Of a stretch of 64,000 nucleotides of DNA, positions 43,932 through 53,424 are shown in pieces. The stretch's first letter is position 1. The number at the start of each line of letters is the position of its first letter. Source of the DNA: Superficieibacter electus (GTDB lineage: Bacteria > Pseudomonadota > Gammaproteobacteria > Enterobacterales > Enterobacteriaceae); NCBI RefSeq assembly GCF_002915575.1, contig NZ_PQGD01000015.1, positions 1 through 64,000 on the forward strand, in the 5' to 3' direction. Below the pieces are notes generated by a model. That model saw only the letters and a program-made list of their open reading frames with translations. It did not search any database and had not been told where the DNA came from. A program made the translations under genes and the position numbers.

Positions 43932-43938
43932 TGTCTGC

Positions 43939-44901
43939 TTAGTACAGCTTTTTCGCCGTATCCAGCCAGTCACCTTTAAACGGACGCTTCATATTCTCGA
44001 TAGCGTCGATAATGTCGTGGTGAACCAGTTTTTCGTTCTGGATACCGACGCAGCGTCCGCCGTGGCCCTGAAGGAGCAGGTCAATAGCATACGCGCCCAT
44101 GCGTGACGCCAGAATACGGTCGTAAGGCACCGGGGAACCGCCGCGCTGAATGTGACCCAGTACGGTCGCGCGCGGTTCGCGGTGAGTTTCTTTCTCGATA
44201 TACTCTGCCAGCTCGTGGATATCACACATATGTTCGGTGATAGCGACGATGGCGTGTTTTTTACCTTTAGCGATGCCAGCCTTGATTTCGGCGACCAGAT
44301 CGTCACGGCTGAATTCAACTTCCGGCACCATCACAAACTCACAGCCACCGGCGATGGCAGCAGCCAGCGTCAGGTCGCCGCAGTAGCGGCCCATCACTTC
44401 AACGATGGAGATACGCTGGTGAGAAGAAGAGGTGTCGCGCAGACGGTCAATCGCCTCAACCACAGTGCCCAGCGCGGTAAAATAACCGATGGTGTAGTCA
44501 GTGCCTTTGATGTCGTTGTCGATGGTGCCCGGCAGACCGATGCACGGGAAGCCCATTTCGGTCAGGCGTTTTGCCCCCATATAGGAACCGTCACCGCCGA
44601 TAACAACCAGCGCATCAATACCGCGCTTTTTCATGTTCTCGATAGCCACAGCACGGATGTGTTCTTCACGAAATTCCGGGAAACGCGCGGAGCCGAGGAA
44701 GGTGCCGCCACGGTTGATCATGTCGGAAACGCTGTAGCGGTCTAGCTGGATCATACGATCTTCGTATAGTCCCAGATAGCCGTCATACACGCCCATTACT
44801 TCCAGACCTTCCGTTAATGCTGCCCGGACTACGCCACGAATCGCAGCGTTCATGCCCGGCGCATCGCCGCCACTTGTCAACACACCGATTTTCTTAATCA
44901 T
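43939..44901 (-). CDS. pfkA: 6-phosphofructokinase I PfkA
   Basis: ATP-dependent phosphofructokinase, the main glycolytic control enzyme. The 320-residue protein has the ATP-binding [15 protein letters not shown] (residues 9-23), [13 protein letters not shown] (about 101-113) and the catalytic [19 protein letters not shown] (about 124-142, Asp127). Length equals E. coli PfkA. fieF lies upstream, as in E. coli; sbp, expected downstream, is absent. Confidence 0.97.
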   Translation of the reverse strand: MIKKIGVLTSGGDAPGMNAAIRGVVRAALTEGLEVMGVYDGYLGLYEDRMIQLDRYSVSDMINRGGTFLGSARFPEFREEHIRAVAIENMKKRGIDALVVIGGDGSYMGAKRLTEMGFPCIGLPGTIDNDIKGTDYTIGYFTALGTVVEAIDRLRDTSSSHQRISIVEVMGRYCGDLTLAAAIAGGCEFVMVPEVEFSRDDLVAEIKAGIAKGKKHAIVAITEHMCDIHELAEYIEKETHREPRATVLGHIQRGGSPVPYDRILASRMGAYAIDLLLQGHGGRCVGIQNEKLVHHDIIDAIENMKRPFKGDWLDTAKKLY

Positions 44902-45095
44902 GACTACCTCTGAACTTAGAATGCAAAATGAAATCTGATGCCGGAAACGGACTTAGGCTCACCCAAAGTACGTAACGAATACTGCCGATAGTATATCAAT
45001 CCTCTGTTGCTGAATTGATTCAGGTCAGACCAAACGGCGCTAATTTATACAAAAAATGCCGATCCAGCCCACACTTTTACAAGAAAGATAAACGC

Positions 45096-45989
45096 TCAAA
45101 GCCGTCGTTCTTCCTGCGGCACTACCGAACAAGGGTCCTGGTGAATAATGACGTCCGATCCCGGAAAACGGAGTAAAAGCGCCTGCTCAATCTGTTCGGC
45201 CACAAGATGCGCCTCAAACAGCGGCAGATTGTCGTCCATTTCTAAATGAATCTGAATAAAGCGGGTCGGCCCTGACTGCCGCGTTCGTAGGTCATGTGCG
45301 CCGCGTACCCCAGGCCAGGCGGTAACGGTTTCAATAATTTCCTGCCGCTCTGCATCAGGAAGTGCGCGGTCCAGCAGAGCCTGTACTGCTTCATATCCCA
45401 TCCGTAACGCGCTATACAGGATATAAACCCCAATCCCCAACGCAAACAGCGCATCTGCCCGGTGCCAGCCATACCATGACAGACCAAGCGCAATGAGAAT
45501 GGTTCCGTTCATCATAACATCAGACTGATAATGAAGCATATCCGCGCGCACCGCCTGGCTGTGGGTTTTTCGCACCACCCAGCGCTGGAAGGTGACCAAC
45601 ACCAGCGTGCTGACGAGAGCAATAATAGTGACGATGACCCCGACGCCGGGCGCATTCATCGGTTCCGGGCTTGCCAGATGCTGAATGCCGGTGAGGAAAA
45701 GGAACAGCGCCGAGCCAGAGATAAACATACTTTGCGCCAGCGCCGCAAGCGACTCGGCTTTGCCGTGGCCAAACGTGTGTTCATCGTCAGCAGGCTGTAA
45801 TGAGTAGCGGACCACCCAAAGATTAGTGAGCGATGCGGCAATATCGACCAGTGAATCCACCAGCGCCGCCAGAATACTGACCGAGCCGGTATACCACCAT
45901 GCCAGGATTTTAATGATTAACAAACAGGACGCCATTACCGTGGCGGCAAGCGCTGCGCGGCTGACCAGTTGGCCATAAGAGTGGTTCAT
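45096..45989 (-). CDS. fieF: iron/zinc efflux CDF transporter FieF
   Basis: Cation diffusion facilitator (YiiP) that exports Zn2+/Fe2+ in exchange for protons. The 297-residue protein has six membrane helices and the transport site residues Asp45 and Asp49 ([13 protein letters not shown]) and His/Asp in [10 protein letters not shown] (about 150-159). The C-terminal cytoplasmic metal-binding domain ends a few residues earlier than in E. coli (300). Confidence 0.95.
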   Translation of the reverse strand: MNHSYGQLVSRAALAATVMASCLLIIKILAWWYTGSVSILAALVDSLVDIAASLTNLWVVRYSLQPADDEHTFGHGKAESLAALAQSMFISGSALFLFLTGIQHLASPEPMNAPGVGVIVTIIALVSTLVLVTFQRWVVRKTHSQAVRADMLHYQSDVMMNGTILIALGLSWYGWHRADALFALGIGVYILYSALRMGYEAVQALLDRALPDAERQEIIETVTAWPGVRGAHDLRTRQSGPTRFIQIHLEMDDNLPLFEAHLVAEQIEQALLLRFPGSDVIIHQDPCSVVPQEERRL

Positions 45990-46041
45990 AGATTCTCCTG
46001 CTTAACCCGTGGGTAGTATAACGCAGGTCGGTGGCAGGAAG

Positions 46042-46064
46042 AAAAAGGCGGTAAATCGCCTTTA
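46042..46064 (-). terminator. terminator after the TM2-domain gene
   Basis: On the minus strand AAAGGCG-ATTTAC-CGCCTTT followed by TTC; it lies 12 bp after the stop of the gene ending at 46076. Confidence 0.7.
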
Positions 46065-46075
46065 AAGAGGATAAG

Positions 46076-46372
46076 CTACGGATACTTACGCGCAAATTCG
46101 TCGTCAGACATACAGAGCAGCATAATACATTCAACGAAGGCGACGATGCTGGGGATAATGGTCCAGAAGAACAACAGGTATAAAATGCCCATACCCACCT
46201 TGCCCAGATAAAACTTATGCCCACCAAATGCGCCTAAAAAGAACGCCATAAAAATCGCGGCAGTGCGGTTTCTGGAACTTTGGGCCACCTGAGAGGCACC
46301 GCAGTGCGGACAGGCATTTGCTGACTCGTGAATTTCTTTCCCACAGCCCCGACAAAAAACCATTCCAGCCAT
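46076..46372 (-). CDS. zinc-ribbon/TM2-domain membrane protein
   Basis: Small protein of 98 residues: an N-terminal zinc ribbon (FCRGCGKEI...ACPHCGA, Cys at about 7, 10, 22 and 25) and a C-terminal TM2 domain of two membrane helices (AIFMAFFLGAFGGHKFYLGK and LYLLFFWTIIPSIVAFVECIML). Start ATG at 46372 has AAAGGGA upstream; a TTG one codon earlier is less likely. TM2 proteins of this kind have no firm function. It lies between cpxP and fieF and is extra relative to the E. coli order. Confidence 0.82.
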   Translation of the reverse strand: MAGMVFCRGCGKEIHESANACPHCGASQVAQSSRNRTAAIFMAFFLGAFGGHKFYLGKVGMGILYLLFFWTIIPSIVAFVECIMLLCMSDDEFARKYP

Positions 46373-46490
46373 CAATAAATCCCTTTAACATATACCATAA
46401 ATTTATAACTCATTGAGTTGCATGCTTATTTTGACCCACCCATGCCTTCTTATGCAATGTTCATTTTACGCTTTGGCGTAAATAGCAGGC

Positions 46491-46517
46491 AAAAAAAACC
46501 CCCTCATCATGAGGGGG
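46491..46517 (-). terminator. cpxP terminator
   Basis: CCCCCTCATGATGAGGGGG on the minus strand followed by eight T; 53 bp after the cpxP stop. Confidence 0.9.
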
Positions 46518-46569
46518 AAGACAGGGATGGTGTCTATGGCAAGGAAAAACAGGGTATGTCACTGGGATG

Positions 46570-47061
46570 CTACTTACTGCTACTAAACTGCTTCAACGGA
46601 GAACTCTGCTGCAACTGCGCAATTTCATGCATTTGCGCCATCCGTTGTTGATGCTTTTCGTTCAAAACCGCTTGCTGCTCCGGCGTTAACAGGCGGAACA
46701 TCTGGTTGCGCACGCGGGCCATTTCAACCTGACGGGCGACCTGTTCCTGCGCCATTTTTTCAGCCTGGGCGCGCACAGCGTTTTCATCAAAATTTTCTGC
46801 GGTAATAAGGCGGTGCATTGCCTCAATTTCGCTAACATTAACTGGCGGCTGCTCATGCCTGGCCTGCTGCATCAGATCCCGCATTTGTTGGCGCTGACGC
46901 TCGGTTAGACTTATGCCGTCAAACATGTGACTCTGCTGGCTGTTACGCTGCGTAAGTCCTTCGGTCGTGTGCCAGTTATCGCCTGTGATGGCTTCACCTG
47001 CCTGGCTGAACGCACTGAATGCCAGCGTAGAGGCCATGACGGCAGCGGTAACATTGCGCAT
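46570..47061 (-). CDS. cpxP: periplasmic Cpx pathway inhibitor CpxP
   Basis: Periplasmic chaperone-like protein that dampens CpxA signalling and escorts misfolded proteins to DegP. The 163-residue product starts [21 protein letters not shown] (signal peptide) and carries the two LTxxQ motifs of the family ([10 protein letters not shown] near 55 and [10 protein letters not shown] near 128). An in-frame start 12 codons upstream is not used. It diverges from cpxRA across a CpxR box. Confidence 0.94.
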   Translation of the reverse strand: MRNVTAAVMASTLAFSAFSQAGEAITGDNWHTTEGLTQRNSQQSHMFDGISLTERQRQQMRDLMQQARHEQPPVNVSEIEAMHRLITAENFDENAVRAQAEKMAQEQVARQVEMARVRNQMFRLLTPEQQAVLNEKHQQRMAQMHEIAQLQQSSPLKQFSSSK

Positions 47062-47141
47062 CACTTGCTCCCAAAAAACGTTGTTTCGCGATTCCACGAG
47101 AGACAGTCTACGATTCAGGCTGCAAACTAGCGTCAGGCGGT

Positions 47142-47156
47142 GTAAAACAACGTAAA
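47142..47156. promoter_or_regulatory. CpxR box
   Basis: GTAAAACAACGTAAA is an exact match to the GTAAA-N5-GTAAA binding site of phosphorylated CpxR, between divergent cpxP and cpxRA, which it controls in E. coli. Confidence 0.93.
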
Positions 47157-47211
47157 GTCATGGATTAGCGCGCTTCGATGACGTAATTTCTGCCTCGGAG
47201 GTATTTAAAAA

Positions 47212-47910
47212 ATGAATAAAATCCTGTTGGTTGATGATGATCGGGAGCTCACGTCGTTACTGAAAGAGCTGCTCGACATGGAAGGCTTTAACGTTTTAGT
47301 GGCGCATGACGGTGAACAGGCGCTGACGTTGATTGATGACAGCATAGATCTGCTTTTACTGGATGTGATGATGCCGAAGAAAAACGGTATCGACACGCTT
47401 AAGGAGCTACGCCAGACACACCAGACCCCCGTTATTATGTTGACTGCCCGCGGCAGCGAGCTGGACCGCGTGCTGGGCCTTGAACTGGGCGCGGACGACT
47501 ATTTGCCGAAACCGTTCAACGATCGTGAACTGGTCGCGCGTATCCGCGCTATCCTGCGCCGTTCGCACTGGAGCGAGCAGCAGCAAAATAGCGATAACGG
47601 CTCGCCGACGGTGGAAGTGGACGGCCTGAGCCTGAATCCGGGGCGTCAGGAAGCCAGCTTTGATGGTGAAACGCTGGAACTGACCGGCACCGAATTTACC
47701 CTGCTCTATCTGCTGGCACAGCATTTAGGCCAGGTGGTGTCCCGCGAGCATTTGAGCCAGGAAGTGCTGGGCAAGCGCCTGACGCCGTTCGATCGCGCGA
47801 TTGATATGCATATCTCCAACCTGCGGCGTAAACTGCCGGAGCGGAAAGACGGGCATCCGTGGTTTAAAACGCTGCGCGGTCGTGGGTATCTGATGGTCTC
47901 CGCTTCATGA
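47212..47910 (+). CDS. cpxR: envelope-stress response regulator CpxR
   Basis: OmpR-family response regulator of the Cpx system. The 232-residue protein has the receiver acidic pair VDDDRE (residues 8-9), the phosphorylation site Asp51 in LLLLDVMMPKKNG and Lys101 (YLPKPFNDREL), and a winged-helix DNA-binding domain (about 135-230). Strong GGAGG upstream. Its stop overlaps the cpxA start by 4 bp. Confidence 0.97.
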   Translation: MNKILLVDDDRELTSLLKELLDMEGFNVLVAHDGEQALTLIDDSIDLLLLDVMMPKKNGIDTLKELRQTHQTPVIMLTARGSELDRVLGLELGADDYLPKPFNDRELVARIRAILRRSHWSEQQQNSDNGSPTVEVDGLSLNPGRQEASFDGETLELTGTEFTLLYLLAQHLGQVVSREHLSQEVLGKRLTPFDRAIDMHISNLRRKLPERKDGHPWFKTLRGRGYLMVSAS

Positions 47911-49280
47911 TTGGAAGCCTGACCGCCCGTATCTTTGCCATTTTCTGGCTCACGCTGGCGCTGGTATTGATGCTGGTACTGATGCTCCCGAAACTGGATT
48001 CGCGCCAGATGACTGAACTTCTGGAAAGCGAGCAGCGTCAGGGCGTGATGATTGAACAGCATGTTGAAGCTGAGCTTGCCAACGATCCACCCAACGATTT
48101 GATGTGGTGGCGTCGGCTGTTTCGCGCGATCGACAAGTGGGCACCGCCTGGACAGCGCCTGGTTCTGGTCACCAGCGAAGGCCGGGTGATTGGTGCTGAA
48201 CGCAATGAAATGCAGATCATCCGCAACTTTATCGGTCAGTCGGATGATGCCGATCAACCGCAAAAGAAAAAGTATGGCCGGGTCGAACTGGTGGGGCCGT
48301 TCTCCATTCGCGATGGTGAAGATAACTACCAGCTTTACCTGATCCGTCCCGCCAGCAGTTCGCAGTCCGATTTTATCAACCTGCTGTTTGACCGTCCGTT
48401 ACTGTTGCTGATCGTCACCATGCTGGTCAGCGCGCCGCTCCTGTTGTGGCTGGCGTGGAGCCTGGCGAGACCAGCGCGTAAGCTAAAAAATGCGGCAGAT
48501 GAAGTGGCTCAGGGCAATTTACGTCAGCATCCCGAACTGGAGGCCGGTCCGCAGGAGTTCCAGGCGGCGGGAGCCAGTTTTAACCAGATGGTGACTGCGC
48601 TGGAGCGCATGATGACGACCCAGCAGCGCCTGCTGTCGGACATCTCCCATGAACTGCGCACACCGCTCACGCGGCTTCAGCTTGGTACCGCCCTGTTGCG
48701 TCGTCGCAGCGGTGAAAGTAAAGAACTGGAGCGTATTGAAACGGAAGCACAGCGGCTGGACAGCATGATCAACGATTTGCTGGTCATGTCACGCAACCAG
48801 CAGAAGAATGCGCTGGTCAGCCAGACCATGAAAGCCAACCAGTTATGGGGCGAGGTGCTGGATAACGCGGCCTTTGAAGCGGAACAGATGGGCAAATCTT
48901 TTACCATCGAATACCCGCCCGGACCGTGGCCGCTGTACGGCAACCCGAGTGCCCTTGAGAGTGCGCTGGAGAACATTGTTCGCAACGCCCTGCGCTACTC
49001 GCACACCACTATTTCTGTTGGTTTTGCGGTGGATAAAGACGGTATCACCATTACGGTTGACGACGACGGTCCTGGCGTCAGCCCGGAAGACCGGGAGCAG
49101 ATTTTCCGCCCGTTCTATCGTACGGATGAAGCTCGTGACCGCGAATCCGGCGGCACCGGATTGGGGCTGGCGATCGTGGAAACGGCTATTCAGCAGCATC
49201 GCGGCTGGGTCAAAGCGGAAGACAGCCCGCTCGGTGGCTTGCGTCTGGTGATTTGGTTACCGCTGTATAAGCGGGCATAG
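47907..49280 (+). CDS. cpxA: envelope-stress sensor kinase CpxA
   Basis: Inner-membrane sensor histidine kinase/phosphatase, 457 residues. Two membrane helices (about 8-29 and 164-184) flank a periplasmic PAS-like sensor domain; a HAMP domain follows. The phosphoacceptor is His248 in DISHELRTPLTRLQ, and the ATP-binding N, G1 and G2 boxes are NIVRNALRYS (about 356), VDDDGPGVSPED and GGTGLGLAIVE. Start ATGA overlap with cpxR. Confidence 0.97.
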   Translation: MIGSLTARIFAIFWLTLALVLMLVLMLPKLDSRQMTELLESEQRQGVMIEQHVEAELANDPPNDLMWWRRLFRAIDKWAPPGQRLVLVTSEGRVIGAERNEMQIIRNFIGQSDDADQPQKKKYGRVELVGPFSIRDGEDNYQLYLIRPASSSQSDFINLLFDRPLLLLIVTMLVSAPLLLWLAWSLARPARKLKNAADEVAQGNLRQHPELEAGPQEFQAAGASFNQMVTALERMMTTQQRLLSDISHELRTPLTRLQLGTALLRRRSGESKELERIETEAQRLDSMINDLLVMSRNQQKNALVSQTMKANQLWGEVLDNAAFEAEQMGKSFTIEYPPGPWPLYGNPSALESALENIVRNALRYSHTTISVGFAVDKDGITITVDDDGPGVSPEDREQIFRPFYRTDEARDRESGGTGLGLAIVETAIQQHRGWVKAEDSPLGGLRLVIWLPLYKRA

Positions 49281-49286
49281 CTGACG

Positions 49287-49463
49287 CCCCCTCACCCCAA
49301 CCTTCTCCCTGAGGGAGAGGGGGCTGTTTTTCCCGCGGCTGAAGTAAAGCACTTTACTGAAGCGCTTACAGGCGTTCCGTCAGCGCAGGCCAATTTACTC
49401 CATAATCAACGACGAATGCCGAACGGCCCACCTCTTCCTAAAGGAGAGGGTTGGGTGAGGGGG
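49287..49463. repeat. long-range inverted repeat and terminator after cpxA
   Basis: The left arm CCCCCTCACCCCAACCTTCTCC (49287-49308) and the right arm GGAGAGGGTTGGGTGAGGGGG (49443-49463) are inverted copies with about 18 of 22 positions alike, 134 bp apart. The left arm continues into a small hairpin CTCCCTGAGGGAG with GTTTTTCC, a likely cpxA terminator; the right arm carries TCTTCCTAAAGGAGAGG. Such CCCTCACCC-type repeats are widespread intergenic elements in enterobacteria. Confidence 0.72.
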
Positions 49464-49471
49464 AGAAAAGA

Positions 49472-50146
49472 CTACCGCCCCCACAACCGACGTGAATTAT
49501 CCTCGATCTTGCCGCTAACGCGCCGCTTCTGCATGGTTCGCGTCCAGCTGGCTGACAAACCTGCCGCTGACAGCAAACGATGATATTGCTCATCATCAAA
49601 CGGCATTGACCACGCAATCACCCCGGCTTCATACACTGTGACATCGCTCACCCGCGAGGCCAGCGTAAGCGGTGCGCCAGCAGAGACTTTCCCGCCCGCA
49701 ATCACCCGATACAGCCAGCCGGTTTTACCGCTCGCCTGCATGATGGACGCCATATCGCTGATGCCAAAGTGAAAGTTCAGCTTAAAGCACGGCGAGCGTG
49801 GCTGCGTCACCTGAATGAAAGTCTCACCCCAGCGGAAAATATCACCGATAAACACATTCTCTTCCGTCAGCCCCGATGTTGACAGATTCTCGCCAAATGC
49901 CGGGGCCACAAACAATTCCGCCTGTTCAGGAAACTCACGTGCCCAATGAAGATAGTGCTCCCGGGGATAGTGGCACAGGGCGCGATCCGGTCCACCGTGA
50001 ATTTTGCTTTCTGCCTGCTCATCACCAGCCAACCCTGACTCGGTTAGTGCGAGCTCGCCCGCTACCTGGACCTTTGCGATAGCGCTGGGACGACTTCCCT
50101 CGTAGTCCCGGACTTTGCCCGTAAATACCTCAACCGGATAGCGCAT
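49472..50146 (-). CDS. yiiM: MOSC-domain protein YiiM
   Basis: Molybdenum-cofactor-binding MOSC protein, 224 residues, related to 6-N-hydroxylaminopurine resistance proteins. It shows GLAGDEQAESKIHGGPDRALCHY (about 38-60), the MOSC core with the metal-ligand cysteine in PRSPCFKLNFHFGI (about residue 118) and the C-terminal extension. Divergent from the aldolase gene at 50288. Confidence 0.92.
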   Translation of the reverse strand: MRYPVEVFTGKVRDYEGSRPSAIAKVQVAGELALTESGLAGDEQAESKIHGGPDRALCHYPREHYLHWAREFPEQAELFVAPAFGENLSTSGLTEENVFIGDIFRWGETFIQVTQPRSPCFKLNFHFGISDMASIMQASGKTGWLYRVIAGGKVSAGAPLTLASRVSDVTVYEAGVIAWSMPFDDEQYHRLLSAAGLSASWTRTMQKRRVSGKIEDNSRRLWGR

Positions 50147-50287
50147 CTGTCTCCCTCTTACCGATAAATTTGCCTCATTAAAGCATATTTTTCACCTGAA
50201 CCCGCCAAAATGCGAGCCAGGTTCACACGTTACATCGTCAGACATGTTATTTTTTGAAACGCCATTTCATAATAAGGAGTCAACAAC

Positions 50288-51184
50288 GTGACGGTACAAT
50301 CGCAATTTGCTGGCGTCTGGTGCCCTGCCATTACGCCACTGGATCAAGACGGCAATCTCGACCTGAACGGCCTGAAGCAGCATCTTCAACGCCTGACCGG
50401 AGCAAATATTGACGTGATTTTGCTGATGGGCAGTATCGGTGAGTTTGCTTCTTTTACGCTGGAAGAGCGATTAACCCTCATTCGCGAGGCCAGGGCGATG
50501 AGTTCGCTCAAGATAGTTGCTAACGTGTCATCGACCTGTATGAACGATATTCAGTGTATGGCACAGGAGGCATACCGGGTCGGCTATGAAGCCGTGATGG
50601 TGTTACCGCCCTACTACTACGGACAAACACCAAAGCAACTGCTGAGCTACTTCCGCCAGTTGGGCAACACGCTCAGCGGCCAGTGGTTTGCCTATAACTT
50701 TCCGGCACGCACCGGCTGCGATTTAACGCCGGACCTGATCGCCACCCTCGCCGCTGAATTCCCGCACTTTGCCGGGATTAAAGATACCGTCGATTGCCAG
50801 TCTCATACCCGCAGTATGATCCAGGCGACTCGTGCCGTGCGTGAGGATTTTGCCGTACTTTCCGGCTATGACGAATATTACATCCCCAATCTGCTGGCGG
50901 GCGGCGCTGGCGTAATCTCCGGTTTAAACAATGTCATGCCGGAACTGTTTGTCAGCGCGCGTGAGGCGTTTAAGCAAGGTGACCTGGAGACGCTACGCGA
51001 GATACAACAAAAAATTGGCACCTATATGTCCATCTATGCGATTGGTGATGATTTTGTTTCGACGATTAAGACGGTGGTATCGCGTAAGTTTGGCGATTGC
51101 ACCGGCGTATCACGTAACGCGGGCGGAGCGTTAAATGAACATGAATGCCGCACCATTGATGAAGTATTTGGAACCCGGGGATAA
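50288..51184 (+). CDS. DapA/NanA-family class I aldolase
   Basis: A 298-residue enzyme of the dihydrodipicolinate synthase/N-acetylneuraminate lyase superfamily. Visible: GVWCPAITPLDQDG, GSIGEFASFTLEERL (GxxGE motif, about 48-62), the catalytic Tyr in FAYNFPARTG (about 138) and the Schiff-base Lys in HFAGIKDTVD (about 165). It starts with GTG behind AAGGAG. Its location convergent with the 2-keto-3-deoxygluconate permease gene kdgT suggests a 2-keto-3-deoxy-sugar-acid aldolase such as KDG aldolase, but substrate cannot be read from the sequence. E. coli has no gene here. Sequence identity to DapA appears low. Confidence 0.82.
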   Translation: MTVQSQFAGVWCPAITPLDQDGNLDLNGLKQHLQRLTGANIDVILLMGSIGEFASFTLEERLTLIREARAMSSLKIVANVSSTCMNDIQCMAQEAYRVGYEAVMVLPPYYYGQTPKQLLSYFRQLGNTLSGQWFAYNFPARTGCDLTPDLIATLAAEFPHFAGIKDTVDCQSHTRSMIQATRAVREDFAVLSGYDEYYIPNLLAGGAGVISGLNNVMPELFVSAREAFKQGDLETLREIQQKIGTYMSIYAIGDDFVSTIKTVVSRKFGDCTGVSRNAGGALNEHECRTIDEVFGTRG

Positions 51185-51189
51185 ACCCA

Positions 51190-51232
51190 AAAGCCCGGCC
51201 GCATTGCTGCTGACCGGGCTTTTTACCGCGTT
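51190..51232. terminator. hairpin between the aldolase gene and kdgT
   Basis: AAAAGCCCGG...CCGGGCTTTTT stem: AAAAGCCCGGC at 51189-51199 and GACCGGGCTTTTT at 51212-51224, bidirectional for these convergent genes. Confidence 0.85.
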
Positions 51233-51235
51233 ACG

Positions 51236-52234
51236 TTATTCCACAGCGCCCACTACATTAGCCTTCGCAGCCTCAGCTTTCGCCGCTCTCGCTTTCACTT
51301 TTCGCGACCAGATAGAGGTCAGGATCGGCACCAGAATTGAGGTCACAATCACGGAGGTTGCGACCAGTGAGGTAGCCGCCGGAGCCATCGGTTTGAATTC
51401 CGGGATCATTTCCGCGATCAGGACCGGTGTTGCTACTGCCGCCCCGGCCGAACTGGAAGCGGCAATTCCTGCTGTACCATCGCCACCACCAATCAGTTTA
51501 TCAGCAATAATCAGTGGGATACCGGTCACAATAATCACCGCCACACCCAGCAGGATACCCAGCAGCCCGGTCTGAGCAATGACGCTCAAATCAATCGTGT
51601 TACCCAGCGCGAAGGCGAAGAAGGGGATCAGCGTCTGTACTGCTTTGCTGAAAAATTCGCGTAATTCCGGGTCGAGATTACCCAGCGTGAAGCCGACCAG
51701 GAAAGGTAATACCGCACCAACAAAAACGTGGGGTTCAAACGAGGCGATGCCTGCGGTGCCCAAAATAATCATGGTCATCAGCGGGCCCGATTCCAGCGAC
51801 ATCAGCACGAACGCGCCAGCCTCCTCTTTGGTACCGTACTGCTGCATGATGGAGGCGTACAGCCCGCCGTTGGTCATATCCATCGCCGCCACCAGCGCCA
51901 GGGTAGACAGCCCGGCAAAAAAACCGACCTCCACGCCGTGTTCCGGGATGATGCGTGAGGCAATTGCCGCCACCAGCCAGGCTACCGCAATCTTGGTGAC
52001 GACCAGCGTGCCGGACTTACGCAGTACTGTCCCCGTCGCGCTGAGTTTAATTGATGCGCCCATACAGAAAAACCAGACCGCCAGGATCGGCACCGTGCCG
52101 GTAATCATCCCGTTGGTAAACGATCCGAAGTATTTTCCTGCCCCCGGCGCAAAGGTATGGCACAGCGCGCCAAGGAACAACGGCACGAGCATCATGCCAC
52201 CCGGAATTTTTTCAATCTTGCGTTTAATCTGCAT
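51236..52234 (-). CDS. kdgT: 2-keto-3-deoxygluconate permease KdgT
   Basis: Proton-coupled permease for 2-keto-3-deoxygluconate, about 332 residues with ten membrane segments. [23 protein letters not shown] is the conserved start; the reading frame runs 32 codons further upstream but those are not conserved. [23 protein letters not shown] and [22 protein letters not shown] are family features. In E. coli its expression is under KdgR control. Confidence 0.94.
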   Translation of the reverse strand: MQIKRKIEKIPGGMMLVPLFLGALCHTFAPGAGKYFGSFTNGMITGTVPILAVWFFCMGASIKLSATGTVLRKSGTLVVTKIAVAWLVAAIASRIIPEHGVEVGFFAGLSTLALVAAMDMTNGGLYASIMQQYGTKEEAGAFVLMSLESGPLMTMIILGTAGIASFEPHVFVGAVLPFLVGFTLGNLDPELREFFSKAVQTLIPFFAFALGNTIDLSVIAQTGLLGILLGVAVIIVTGIPLIIADKLIGGGDGTAGIAASSSAGAAVATPVLIAEMIPEFKPMAPAATSLVATSVIVTSILVPILTSIWSRKVKARAAKAEAAKANVVGAVE

Positions 52235-52442
52235 CTTCTTCACCTGTAAACATAAAAAGGGGGCGATTTTTATGGGCGAGCGCACCTCAATCAGAAGATG
52301 CTCCCGTATCGATGAAAGGAAGATAATCATTCAGCGAAACTATAAAAGTGATCCTGAACACACAAATTGAAACACGGTTTCTATTTTAATGGATCATTGT
52401 TTTTTATTTGATGCAGATCACCATAGCACTCCGGAAAGGACA

Positions 52443-52484
52443 TAAAAAAAGCCCCCGCGGCAGGGCCTGCGGAGGCTTTTTCTC
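52443..52484. terminator. sodA terminator (bidirectional)
   Basis: AAAAAAAGCCCCCGC-GGCAGGGCCT-GCGGAGGCTTTTT, a stem of 8 bp with one mismatch, flanked by A and T runs; 33 bp after the sodA stop. Confidence 0.85.
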
Positions 52485-52516
52485 TACAGCTCAGTGTAGA
52501 GCGTCAGTCAGAAAAC

Positions 52517-53137
52517 TTATTTCTTCGCGGCAAAACGCGCTGCGGCTTCGTCCCAGTTCACCACGTTCCAGAACTCTTTGATGTAGTCCGGGCGGCGGTT
52601 CTGGAATTTCAGGTAATAAGCGTGTTCCCACACGTCCAGCCCCACAATCGGGAAGCCTGAAACGCCAGCGACGGCTTCACCCATCAGCGGGGAGTCCTGG
52701 TTAGCGGTAGATACCACAGCCAGTTTGTCGTCTTTCAGCACCAGCCACGCCCAGCCAGAGCCAAAACGCGTTGCAGCCGCTTTCTCAAACTCTTCTTTGA
52801 ATTTGTCCACGGAGCCGAAATCACGCTCAATCGCGGCTTTCAGATCGCCCTGCAGGGTAGTGCCTTTTTTCAGACCCTTCCAGAACAGGCTGTGGTTGGC
52901 GTGACCGCCCGCGTTATTGCGCAGTACGGTTTTTTTGTCTGCCGGAACTTGATCCAGTTTAGTAATCAGCTCTTCAACTGGCAGATTGGCCAGTTCAGGC
53001 AGGCTTTCCAGCGCAGCGTTGGCGTTGTTGACATAGGTCTGGTGATGTTTGGTGTGGTGGATCTCCATCGTCTGCTTATCGAAATGCGGTTCCAGGGCAT
53101 CGTAGGCATACGGCAGGGATGGCAGTGTATAGCTCAT
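52517..53137 (-). CDS. sodA: manganese superoxide dismutase SodA
   Basis: Cytoplasmic Mn-SOD of 206 residues. Metal ligands His27 ([13 protein letters not shown]), His82 ([10 protein letters not shown]), Asp168 and His172 ([14 protein letters not shown]) are present, and the Gln in the active-site region fits Mn. [15 protein letters not shown] is the conserved start; four more residues upstream are in frame. In E. coli it is under SoxRS, Fur and ArcA control. Confidence 0.97.
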   Translation of the reverse strand: MSYTLPSLPYAYDALEPHFDKQTMEIHHTKHHQTYVNNANAALESLPELANLPVEELITKLDQVPADKKTVLRNNAGGHANHSLFWKGLKKGTTLQGDLKAAIERDFGSVDKFKEEFEKAAATRFGSGWAWLVLKDDKLAVVSTANQDSPLMGEAVAGVSGFPIVGLDVWEHAYYLKFQNRRPDYIKEFWNVVNWDEAAARFAAKK

Positions 53138-53424
53138 AATCATCTCCATTATTGTCGGGCGGCAGATGTGTTAACGCCGCGTAAGCAGTTGGTTCATTAT
53201 AGTTAATTAAATGATATTGAAAATGTTTATCAATGCCGTAGTTTTAATAAGGTTATAACTTCCAGTTATGAAGCGAAAATTGTGAACTGGCTCATTCGAT
53301 TAACTGGTTCATTGCCAGCCTGCGGCGTAATGCGGCAATCCGCTGAAGGTGACTTTACCGCGCAATTTTTACACTCATCGGGTCGGGGAGGTTTTACCGG
53401 CCATAAAAAGATGAGGATAAACGC

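Noticed and set aside
43546-43973. Several short frames across the 59-bp repeats
   Set aside because: 59 is not a multiple of 3, so the frames shift in every unit and merely repeat the same hairpin in translation; they are a by-product of the repeat, not genes.
51579-52370. 263-residue plus-strand frame opposite kdgT
   Set aside because: Antisense to an intact membrane-protein gene; no start signal.
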